This document shows, piece after piece, positions 26,922-34,274 of a stretch of 64,000 nucleotides of DNA. The notes under the pieces are model-generated. The model did no database searches. It saw only the letters and a list, made by a program, of their open reading frames with translations, and had not been told where the DNA came from. A program made the translations under genes and the position numbers. How positions within the stretch are numbered: position 1 is the first letter of the stretch; every line of letters begins with the position of its first letter. Source of the DNA: SR-FBR-E99 sp963732365 (lineage in GTDB: Bacteria; Bacteroidota; Bacteroidia; Bacteroidales; VadinHA17). The stretch spans positions 186,001-250,000 of the forward strand of contig CAVSZC010000004.1 of assembly GCA_963732365.1 (NCBI GenBank). The letters run 5' to 3'.

Positions 26922-26961
26922 ATTAAGGGTTATTAACGGCTGTTAATAACCCTTAATTTTT
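26922..26961 (+). terminator. Strong terminator of the MuiA-type gene
   Basis: A perfect 16-base-pair inverted repeat (26922-26937 and 26942-26957) with a 4-base loop GGCT, followed by TTTT. The stem would work on either strand, but the T run favours plus. Confidence 0.9.
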
Positions 26962-27054
26962 ACTGCTATAATTTTAATATTCAATATCTTAATGCTGTTG
27001 ATAACCATGTGTGTTTTTTGTTACTCCATTTATGGAATTATTAGCCCTGAAAAC

Positions 27055-27085
27055 TTGACAACGGAGGTATTAAGTATTATATTTG
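27055..27085 (+). promoter_or_regulatory. Promoter of the structured RNA
   Basis: TTG at 27055-27057 (within TTGACA), a 20-base spacer, then TATATTTG at 27078-27085: a full match to the Bacteroidetes consensus. No open reading frame starts downstream, so it serves a non-coding transcript beginning near 27092. Confidence 0.85.
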
Positions 27086-27091
27086 TAAAAC

Positions 27092-27692
27092 CATGTGAGC
27101 GATAAAGGGTCGCTCTGAGGTAAGAAGGTTCTTTCGAATGGTTTAATTATCACTCTGAAATTACATCAGACGTCAGAGTCTCACGCTGAAGGATCACGGT
27201 CCTGAAGCGTCCGTCACAGGTGCAGGCTGAGAGGCCTTCCCATCCTGGCGGTCTGTCGGAGCAATCTTCAAGAGGTGTAACAGCCTGGAGAAGAAAGCAA
27301 CACAAACGCAATGCCCAAAGCTAATACGGCAGCGCAAGTGTCCGCACAGAGAGAGGGTCATCATGCCATCCAGACCGGCGAGGACAGGATGAAGATGATC
27401 CGGGCATGACAGCAGCTATCCCTTCGGGGAATGTCAGGCCTCAGGGGTTCATGGCCCCGCGCTTCATTCAACGCTACGTAAAACCGCAAGGCGAAGAAAG
27501 AGCTGAGATGAAGCACCGGAACGGGAAACCGGCAGTACGCCGCAAGGCTGACATCGACAGGTCCCGGAAAGGCAGGAGCAAATAGAGATGAACCGGCTAC
27601 AATAACCGTAGCATGGCGACAGTGACGGTCATGGCTGTCACACGTCGGAATGGGAACTAATACGTACAGTATGGTTCCCATTCGTGTTTTAT
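27092..27692 (+). ncRNA. Unidentified large structured RNA (about 600 nt)
   Basis: No credible protein frame covers this stretch, yet it has its own consensus promoter and terminator and is dense in paired segments. Examples: GAGCGA/TCGCTC at 27097-27115; ACGCTGAAGGA with TCCTGAAGCGT around 27190-27220; TGACA (27407) with TGTCA (27436) closing a TCCC-TTCG-GGGA UUCG hairpin; GCTTCAT (27461-27467) with ATGAAGC (27508-27514) enclosing a CC-GCAA-GG hairpin (27484-27491); GCC-GCAA-GGC (27539-27548). UUCG and GNRA tetraloops are marks of large folded RNAs. The RNase P core motif (GAGGAAAGTCC) and tmRNA ends are not present. I cannot place it in a named class. The plus-strand direction follows from promoter and terminator. 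Confidence 0.75.
27648..27692 (+). terminator. Terminator of the structured RNA
   Basis: GAATGGGAAC (27648-27657) pairs with GTTCCCATTC (27674-27683), with an inner ATAC/GTAT helix, followed by GTGTTTTAT. It is clearly longer than an ordinary terminator stem. Confidence 0.75.
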
Positions 27693-27706
27693 ACCCCTGC
27701 CATAAC

Positions 27707-27731
27707 AAAAAAAAAGGGGCTTAACGCCCCC
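27707..27731 (-). terminator. Terminator of the lpx run, overlapping the lpxA stop
   Basis: On the minus strand GGGGC, then a loop holding the TAA stop codon of lpxA, then GCCCC and nine T residues. The stop codon lies inside the hairpin loop. Confidence 0.8.
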
Positions 27732-28494
27732 TGATTACTCCCCTCGGAGATTCCTTTATGAACTTAAGTATGTAGTCTCTTTCTTCCGTCGGGGCAAAGG
27801 AGGCCTCTATATACTCAATGGCCTGCGACCCGTTCTTGCCCATATTGTAATAGGCCCTGTATATCTCATGCAGCTCGTTTATCTTCTCCTTGCTGAACCC
27901 CCTGCGCTCAAGCCCCACACTGTTTATCCCCATATATGACATCGGCTCCCTGTCAGCCTTGATGAAGGGAGGAACATCAAGCCTCACCTTCGAGCCCCCT
28001 CCTACCATTGCGTGGGCACCGACACGGGCAAACTGGTGTGCCATGACCCCGCCTCCGAGGATAGCCCAGTCGCCTATCTCCACCTCACCGGCAACACCTG
28101 AATAGCTGACCATGATGACATGATCACCAATAATTGAATCATGCGCCACGTGAGTATAAGCCATCAACAGACAGTGACTACCGATAACGGTCTTACCCTT
28201 GGCACTGGTACCCCTGTTGAGCGTAGCAAACTCCCTGACGGTGGTGTGGTCACCAATCACCATCGTCGTCTCTTCCCCCATGAACTTCAGATCCTGCGGT
28301 ATCGCAGATACTGACGAGCCGTTGAATATGCGGCAGTTCCTGCCGATACGTGCTCCGTCATAAATGACTGCACCGGAACCTATCCACGTTCCGTCACCGA
28401 TGATGACGTCGCCATGAATACAGGCAAAGGGCTCAATAACCACTCCGATGCCAAGCTTTGCCTGCGGATCAATAAAAGCTAAAGATGATTTCAT
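27721..28494 (-). CDS. lpxA: UDP-N-acetylglucosamine O-acyltransferase
   Basis: First enzyme of lipid A synthesis, a cytoplasmic trimer of 257 residues. Hexapeptide repeats of the left-handed beta helix run from about residue 10 to 185 (IGDGTWIGSGAVIYDGARIGRN). The catalytic His lies in AYTHVAHDSIIGD (near residue 122). The C-terminal helical domain is intact. It starts 6 bases after the end of lpxC-fabZ and is the last gene of the run. The chain-length ruler cannot be judged from sequence alone. Confidence 0.96.
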   Translation of the reverse strand: MKSSLAFIDPQAKLGIGVVIEPFACIHGDVIIGDGTWIGSGAVIYDGARIGRNCRIFNGSSVSAIPQDLKFMGEETTMVIGDHTTVREFATLNRGTSAKGKTVIGSHCLLMAYTHVAHDSIIGDHVIMVSYSGVAGEVEIGDWAILGGGVMAHQFARVGAHAMVGGGSKVRLDVPPFIKADREPMSYMGINSVGLERRGFSKEKINELHEIYRAYYNMGKNGSQAIEYIEASFAPTEERDYILKFIKESPRGVIRGR

Positions 28495-28500
28495 ATTTTG

Positions 28501-29904
28501 CTATTTATTCTTGACTACCTGAGCTGTCATCTCCCCCTCAGCCACAATCTTCTCGCCGACAAATGCCTGACAGTACATGATCACTATGCCTCGCCTTATG
28601 GGCTCAGTGAGATCACTCCTGACAATTATTGTATCTCCCGGCACAACCTTATGTTTGAACTTCATCCTGTCAATCTTCAGGAAGTAAGTCGAATACTTTT
28701 CGGGCTCATCAACGGTGCTGAGCACAAGTATCCCTCCCACCTGCGCCATGGTCTCAACAAGGAGGACGCCCGGAAAGACATGCTCCTGCGGAAAGTGACC
28801 CTGGAAGAAGGCCTCATTGTATGTAGTGTTCTTCATCCCGATGATATGACTGTCGGTCAGCTCAAGTATACGGTCAACCATCAGGAACGGAAAGCGGTGC
28901 GGCAGCAGCTTCTTCACCTGCTCAATATCCATAAGTGAGGGCTTGGTTGTGTCAAGAAGAGGTATCTCCTTCTTCGTGGCCTGCCTCTTTATCTGCTGAC
29001 GTATCAGTCTTGCCATCCTGGTGTTGGCATAGTGACCCGGACGTGTAGCGACAACCTTGCCCTTGATGGGCTGGCCCACAAGGGCGAGATCGCCTATCAG
29101 GTCAAGGAGCTTGTGCCTTGCAGGCTCATTCGGGTACCTCAGTTTGGTGTTGTTAAGTATGCCTGCATGATGTTCGGTAATACCTGGTTTATTGAACATC
29201 TTGGCTATGCGGTCTATCTCTTCCTGCTCCACCTCCCGTTCAAGTATCACGATGGCGTTCTCAAGGTCACCCCCCTTGATGAGCCCCATCCTGAACAGGG
29301 GCTCAAGCTCATGGAAGAAGACAAAGGTGCGGCTGCGGCATACCTCCTTCTCGAAATCTTCAATATTGTCGAGTATGGCATACTGGTTGCCCAGTATCTT
29401 TGAATTATAGTCTATAAGTACGTGGGCGCTGAAATGGTCATCCGGATAAATGATAAGGTCAACCCCATGCTCCTCGTCCGAGAAGGTGATCTTTTCCTTT
29501 ATGACATAATAATTGCGCTCCTCCTTTAGCTCGACGACGCCTGCCTCTTTTATCGCCTCGACGAACATGAATGAGCTTCCGCCCATAATAGGTGCTTCGG
29601 GTGCGTTGATCTCAATAAGTGCATTGTCGATGCGCAGGCCGGCAAATGCAGCCAGCACGTGTTCAATGGTTGCAACCGAAGCTTCTCCCTGTACCAGTGT
29701 GGTGCCTCTTGACGTCTCGGTCACATTATCGGCTACGGCATCTATCAGAGGCCTTCCCGGAAGATCGGTGCGGCAGAATTTATAACCATGGTTCGCCGGC
29801 GCAGGTTTGAAGGTAACGGTGACATCTATCCCGGTATGAAGTCCTTTCCCGTTGAGAGTCACATCCTTAGCCAGCGTCCTTTGTTTCTCACTCATAATTG
29901 TCAC
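28501..29904 (-). CDS. lpxC/fabZ: LpxC-FabZ bifunctional fusion
   Basis: One 467-residue protein carrying UDP-3-O-acyl-GlcNAc deacetylase (residues about 5-300) and beta-hydroxyacyl-ACP dehydratase (about 320-467). The LpxC part has the zinc motif TIEHVLAA and the second motif PARHKLLDLIGDLAL. The FabZ part has LPHRFPFLMVDRI with its catalytic His, and FFQGHFPQEHVFPGVLLVETMAQ with the catalytic acid. The fusion is characteristic of Bacteroidetes. Met1 or Met4 may be the start. It couples the committed step of lipid A to fatty acid elongation. Confidence 0.96.
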   Translation of the reverse strand: MTIMSEKQRTLAKDVTLNGKGLHTGIDVTVTFKPAPANHGYKFCRTDLPGRPLIDAVADNVTETSRGTTLVQGEASVATIEHVLAAFAGLRIDNALIEINAPEAPIMGGSSFMFVEAIKEAGVVELKEERNYYVIKEKITFSDEEHGVDLIIYPDDHFSAHVLIDYNSKILGNQYAILDNIEDFEKEVCRSRTFVFFHELEPLFRMGLIKGGDLENAIVILEREVEQEEIDRIAKMFNKPGITEHHAGILNNTKLRYPNEPARHKLLDLIGDLALVGQPIKGKVVATRPGHYANTRMARLIRQQIKRQATKKEIPLLDTTKPSLMDIEQVKKLLPHRFPFLMVDRILELTDSHIIGMKNTTYNEAFFQGHFPQEHVFPGVLLVETMAQVGGILVLSTVDEPEKYSTYFLKIDRMKFKHKVVPGDTIIVRSDLTEPIRRGIVIMYCQAFVGEKIVAEGEMTAQVVKNK

Positions 29905-30008
29905 ATTAAATTACGGTGCAAATAAAAATAAAATTTTCCGAACGTCCCAACAGAAAACCCTACATCTGCGTGATGTTCAAATAATTTCCTTTGGAACGCG
30001 GGCGGGAA

Positions 30009-31049
30009 CTATTTGTTTTTTAATGATTCCAGCAACTTCCCGAGTTCATCAACTTTCCTCCCGAGTTCAGGCAGCTTCCGGAAGTATACAAGGCTCTTCA
30101 TATATTGTTTGCTCTCGAATGCCGGGGATCCGAAAATGACTGTGTTCTCTTCGGTAACCGATCCCATGATCCCTGACTGTGCCCCGATCTTTGTTCCGTC
30201 GGCTATTGTCAGATGTCCCGATATCCCCACCTGTCCGCCAATCATGCAATTCTTACCCACCTTTGACGACCCCGCCACGCCACACTGTGCAGCTATGACA
30301 GTGTTCTCTCCTATCTCCACATTATGTCCTACCTGCAGGAGGTTGTCAAGCTTCACTCCCTGCCTTATTATTGTTGATCCCATCGTCGCGCGGTCAACGC
30401 AGGTGTTTGCCCCTATTTCAACGTGGTCTTCCAGAATAACATTTCCTACCTGCGGTATCTTCATATAATTGCCATCCGTTACAGGGGCAAAGCCGAACCC
30501 GTCAGCCCCGATTACCGCTCCGGCATGCAGAATGCATTCGTTGCCGATCACGCATTGCCGGTAGATCTTAACTCCCGGATGGAGGGTGCAGCTCTTTCCG
30601 ATCCTGACGCTGTCACCAATGAATACATGGGGGTACAGGCTGCATCCGTCTCCTATCACAGCGTTATCTGACACATATGCATAAGCCCCGATATAGACAT
30701 CGCTGCCAATGACTGCTCCCGGCTCTATTACCGCGGTGGGGTGAATACCTTTCTTCGGCCTGGTCTGAGACTGCTCGTATATTGCCAGAAGCTGCGCCAG
30801 TGCCTGGTACGGATCCGCAACCCTGATGAGCGTCGTCCTGATCTCCTTTGAAGGACTGAAGTCGTTTCTTACCAGCACAGCCGACGACCCGGTAGTATAT
30901 ATATAAGGTTCATATTTGGGATTGGCCAGGAAAGAGAGTGCCCCTTCATGACCCTCCTCGATCTTTGCGATAGTATTCAGTTTCGTTTCCGGATCACCGT
31001 CTACGGTCCCTTTCAGCAGCTGGGCCACCATTGAGGCTGTAAATTCCAT
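30009..31049 (-). CDS. lpxD: UDP-3-O-acylglucosamine N-acyltransferase
   Basis: Third enzyme of lipid A synthesis, 346 residues. The N-terminal uridine-binding domain (about 1-100) is followed by hexapeptide repeats (GAVIGSDVYIGAYAYVSDNAVIG onward). The catalytic His is in VGHNVEIGENTVIAAQCG, and the C-terminal helix ends in Lys-rich SLKNK. It lies between the HD phosphohydrolase (11-base gap) and lpxC-fabZ (104-base gap with no clear promoter). Confidence 0.96.
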   Translation of the reverse strand: MEFTASMVAQLLKGTVDGDPETKLNTIAKIEEGHEGALSFLANPKYEPYIYTTGSSAVLVRNDFSPSKEIRTTLIRVADPYQALAQLLAIYEQSQTRPKKGIHPTAVIEPGAVIGSDVYIGAYAYVSDNAVIGDGCSLYPHVFIGDSVRIGKSCTLHPGVKIYRQCVIGNECILHAGAVIGADGFGFAPVTDGNYMKIPQVGNVILEDHVEIGANTCVDRATMGSTIIRQGVKLDNLLQVGHNVEIGENTVIAAQCGVAGSSKVGKNCMIGGQVGISGHLTIADGTKIGAQSGIMGSVTEENTVIFGSPAFESKQYMKSLVYFRKLPELGRKVDELGKLLESLKNK

Positions 31050-31060
31050 ATCTGTTTAAT

Positions 31061-32296
31061 TTAATTATCCATTATCTCTTTCGGATAACAGAGATAGTAT
31101 TTGGTTATTTTTTCAGACAGCGCATCCTTGTCGAACAGGTCTGATACCGCTGTTATATCCTTTGTGGTCCCGTTCTTGAGACGTATGCGTACTTCAGGCG
31201 TTCCGGGGGCATAGGTCTGGTTATAAACATCTCCTGTGTTTACATAATAGCTGCACTCATCAGCTCCAAGATGCAGCGTCTCCCGTGCCTTCTTCACTGT
31301 CTCAGCCACCTTCGCTTCGCTGAAGGGGCTGTTCTGCAGTTCAATGCCCAGCAGGTCCCTGTTTACAAAACGGCGGCAGAGGTCTGCCAGTATCCTGTCT
31401 TCTGATGACATCCAAACCTTTGTGGCAGCGATTATATCGCTCTCGTCAAGCATGGTGAAGTGGTGTATCAGGGCTGATCGCTCTGCATTGTTCTCAGGTA
31501 TGGTTCCCGGCTCCAGGAAATATTCAAGGGCAGGGGTCGCAAACAGCTTCACTCCTCTTGCTGAGACCTCCCTGGCACGTATCAGAAGGCTTGTCAGGAG
31601 CTTCTCCGCCGATACCACTGTCCTGTGATTATATACCTGCCAGTACATCATCCTCCGCGCTATGAGAAACTTCTCCACCGAGTAAATACCCTTCTCATCC
31701 ACCACAAGCCTGTCGTCCGCGACATTAAGCATCCTTATGATCCTGTCAGACCCCACCGATCCCTCGATCACTCCTGTGAAGAAGCTGTCGCGGCGCAGGT
31801 AATCCATCCTGTCCATATCCATCTGTCCGGTAATCAGATCGTGGAAGAAACGTCTCCGGCAGGTACCGCTGAAGATAGCAATCGCATCGGTGAGACGACC
31901 GTCATAACTCCTGTTAAGTTCCTCCATGATCAGAAGCGACATCTTCTCATGCGGCATGTTTTCGATTATCGAATGCTCAAGCGCATGGGAGAACGGTCCG
32001 TGACCGATGTCATGAAGAAGAATCGCCACCAGAACTGCCTCCTCCTCCCTGTCTGTTATGCTGATCTCCTTTGACCTGAGAGTGTTTACCGCCAGGCTTG
32101 TCAGATACATTGCCCCCAGGCTGTGCTGGAAACGTGAATGTACGGCACCCGGATAAACGTAGCTTGAGAGCCCCAGCTGCCGAATGTTACGGAGCCGCTG
32201 AAACCACGGATGGCTGATAAGATCAAAAATGAAATCACCCGGCATACTTATGAATCCATATACCGGGTCATTGATGATCTTTTTCTTATTGGTCAA
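31061..32296 (-). CDS. HD-domain phosphohydrolase (dNTPase/SAMHD1-like)
   Basis: A 411-residue HD-superfamily protein. The metal-binding His and HD pair are seen in HSLGAMYLTSL and LLHDIGHGPFSHALEHS, and the Asp in MDRMDYLRRDSFFTGV. Its relatives include dGTP triphosphohydrolases and SAMHD1-type enzymes, but the nucleotide specificity is not established for this branch. It leads the lpxD, lpxC-fabZ, lpxA run. A possible -7 element TAAATTTG (minus strand, 32318-32325) lies 22 bases before the start. Confidence 0.9.
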   Translation of the reverse strand: MTNKKKIINDPVYGFISMPGDFIFDLISHPWFQRLRNIRQLGLSSYVYPGAVHSRFQHSLGAMYLTSLAVNTLRSKEISITDREEEAVLVAILLHDIGHGPFSHALEHSIIENMPHEKMSLLIMEELNRSYDGRLTDAIAIFSGTCRRRFFHDLITGQMDMDRMDYLRRDSFFTGVIEGSVGSDRIIRMLNVADDRLVVDEKGIYSVEKFLIARRMMYWQVYNHRTVVSAEKLLTSLLIRAREVSARGVKLFATPALEYFLEPGTIPENNAERSALIHHFTMLDESDIIAATKVWMSSEDRILADLCRRFVNRDLLGIELQNSPFSEAKVAETVKKARETLHLGADECSYYVNTGDVYNQTYAPGTPEVRIRLKNGTTKDITAVSDLFDKDALSEKITKYYLCYPKEIMDN

Positions 32297-32397
32297 AGAT
32301 TACTGATTTAGTGTTCCCAAATTTATTAATTGTTTCCGAAATCTCTTCAGAAAAGCTTCACTTACAAGGTACTTATTAAAAATTCATCATTTTCTTT

Positions 32398-32429
32398 TTG
32401 TGAAATTTAAAAAAATGGTGTTATCTTTG
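32398..32429 (+). promoter_or_regulatory. Promoter of rimP-nusA-infB
   Basis: TTG at 32398-32400, a 21-base spacer, TATCTTTG at 32422-32429. A full consensus match, 70 bases before rimP. Confidence 0.8.
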
Positions 32430-32456
32430 CACCCGAATAGAAGGGTACGAATGGCC

Positions 32457-32480
32457 TAGGGGACAAAAGTCCCCTATTTT
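32457..32480 (+). terminator. Leader hairpin with T run before rimP (possible attenuator)
   Basis: TAGGGGAC, AAAA, GTCCCCTA, then TTTTG. It has an intrinsic-terminator shape but lies between the promoter and the GTG start of rimP, so it would end transcription before the operon unless read through or melted. Confidence 0.6.
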
Positions 32481-32498
32481 GTTATCAAAAAAAAGACC

Positions 32499-32951
32499 GT
32501 GATTACGAAGGAACATATCAGGAAGCTCGCTGAGACACACATTGCCGGCACTGGAATATTTCTGGTAGAGGTGAGGCTCAGCAGTACGGGACGCATCACA
32601 GTTCTCATCGACAGGCATGAGGGTGTGACGATTTACGACTGCTCTGCACTGAGCAGGTATATCCACAACGAGCTTGGCGAGGAAGCAGAAGACTATGAGC
32701 TCAATGTCTCTTCACCGGGACTTGACATGCCCCTGCTGGTCATTGAGCAGTACCGGAAGAACGAGGGGCGGATGGTGGAAGTCATTGCCGGTGACGGCAC
32801 CAGGGAGAAGGGTAGGATGATGAACGTGACAGAGGGAGGGTTTGATCTCAGCATTGACAAAAAAGAGAAGAAGAAAGAGACTGTCACCGTGCTTAAACCC
32901 TATAATTTTGAGGATGTTAAATCAGTGAAAGTAATTATATCATTTAAATAA
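32499..32951 (+). CDS. rimP: Ribosome maturation factor RimP
   Basis: Assembly factor for the 30S subunit, 150 residues. The core blocks VEVRLSSTGRITVLIDRHEGVTIYDCSALSRYI and YELNVSSPGLDMPL are conserved, and the C-terminal SH3-like domain follows (EGGFDLSIDKKEKKKETV). The start is a GTG preceded by an A-rich leader. RimP-NusA-InfB is a conserved gene order, and this is the first member here. Confidence 0.94.
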   Translation: MITKEHIRKLAETHIAGTGIFLVEVRLSSTGRITVLIDRHEGVTIYDCSALSRYIHNELGEEAEDYELNVSSPGLDMPLLVIEQYRKNEGRMVEVIAGDGTREKGRMMNVTEGGFDLSIDKKEKKKETVTVLKPYNFEDVKSVKVIISFK

Positions 32952-32968
32952 CAGAATAGTTTACCACA

Positions 32969-34213
32969 ATGGAAAACGTTAATTTAATCGATACCTTTTC
33001 GGAATTCAAGGAGCTGAAGAATATTGACAGGCCCACCATGATGAGTGTGCTTGAGGATGTATTCAGGGGACTGCTTGCAAAGAAGTACGGTTCGGCAGAT
33101 AATTTTGATATCATTGTCAACATAGACAAGGGCGACTTTGAAATCTGGCGCAACCGTGAAGTAGTTGAAGATGACGCGTTCACCGACCCCAATACTCAGA
33201 TACCACTCTCTGAGGCTCACAAGGTTGATGAGGACTACGAGGTTGGGGAGGAGGTCTCTGATGAGGTCAAGTTCCTTGACTTCGGCCGCAGGGCTATACT
33301 TGCACTGAGGCAGAACCTCGTTGCACGAATCCTTGATCTGGAAAAGAACAATATCTATCTTAAGTACAAGGACCGCATCGGTGATATCGTCACCGGCGAG
33401 GTATATCAGGTATGGAAGCGTGAGACACTGGTGCTCGATGATGACGGAAATGAGCTGATCCTCCCGAAAGGTGAGCAGATACCCTCTGACCACTTCCGCA
33501 AGGGTGACACCATCCGTGCCGTTGTAATAAGGGTGGAGATGAAAAACAACACTCCCAACATTATTCTCAGCCGCACCTCTCCGGTCTTCCTCGAAAGACT
33601 CTTCGAGCTTGAGGTCCCCGAGATCTTCGACGGTCTGATAACCATCCGTAAGATAGTAAGGGTGCCCGGCGAGAGAGCCAAGGTGGCCGTTGAGTCATAT
33701 GACGAGCGCATCGACCCTGTAGGTGCCTGTGTCGGGATGAAGGGATCGAGGATACATGGTATCGTTCGCGAGCTTCGTAACGAGAACATTGATGTCATCA
33801 ACTTCACTTCGAACATACAGCTGTTTATCACCAGGGCCCTCAACCCGGCAAAAATATCATCCATCAGGCTTATCGAGGCCGACAAGAAGGCAGAGATATA
33901 CCTTAAGCCCAGCGAGGTATCGCTGGCAATCGGCAAGGGCGGGCTGAACATCAAACTGGCAGGCCAGCTCACAGGCTATGACATAGAGGTATACCGCGAA
34001 CCGGATAATGAAGACGAGGAAGATGTCTCTCTCGATGAGTTTGCAGATGAGATAGAAGGTTGGGTTATCGACGAGCTGAAAGCCATTGGCTGCGACACTG
34101 CACGGAGTGTGCTCAGACTTACGGTCCATGACCTGGCCAAGAGAACTGACCTTGAAGAGGAAACCATTAAGGAAGTTGTGAATATCCTCAAGGCAGAATT
34201 TGAAAAGGAATAA
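32969..34213 (+). CDS. nusA: Transcription termination/antitermination factor NusA
   Basis: RNA polymerase-binding factor of 414 residues. The N-terminal domain is followed by an S1 domain (GDIVTGEVYQVWKRETLVL) and two KH domains (DPVGACVGMKGSRIHGIVREL; EVSLAIGKGGLNIKLAGQLTGYDIEV). After these comes a short acidic segment and a helix-hairpin-helix-like tail. It lacks the two long acidic repeats of E. coli NusA, as usual outside Proteobacteria. It follows rimP by 17 bases. Confidence 0.96.
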   Translation: MENVNLIDTFSEFKELKNIDRPTMMSVLEDVFRGLLAKKYGSADNFDIIVNIDKGDFEIWRNREVVEDDAFTDPNTQIPLSEAHKVDEDYEVGEEVSDEVKFLDFGRRAILALRQNLVARILDLEKNNIYLKYKDRIGDIVTGEVYQVWKRETLVLDDDGNELILPKGEQIPSDHFRKGDTIRAVVIRVEMKNNTPNIILSRTSPVFLERLFELEVPEIFDGLITIRKIVRVPGERAKVAVESYDERIDPVGACVGMKGSRIHGIVRELRNENIDVINFTSNIQLFITRALNPAKISSIRLIEADKKAEIYLKPSEVSLAIGKGGLNIKLAGQLTGYDIEVYREPDNEDEEDVSLDEFADEIEGWVIDELKAIGCDTARSVLRLTVHDLAKRTDLEEETIKEVVNILKAEFEKE

Positions 34214-34274
34214 TTATCTTCTAACGAAGAAAAAAAGATAAGTACTTACTTAAGAGGTTGTTACAAGAGTATAT

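Noticed and set aside
27092..27692. Reading the RNA as RNase P RNA, tmRNA or a group II intron
   Set aside because: The RNase P core motif GAGGAAAGTCC and its partner, the tmRNA ends, and an intron domain V with flanking reverse transcriptase are not seen.
27361..27708. Minus-strand frame of 115 residues opposite the structured RNA
   Set aside because: Runs antisense to the promoter-terminator unit, Cys/Pro/Ser-rich, and has no ribosome-binding context or family likeness.
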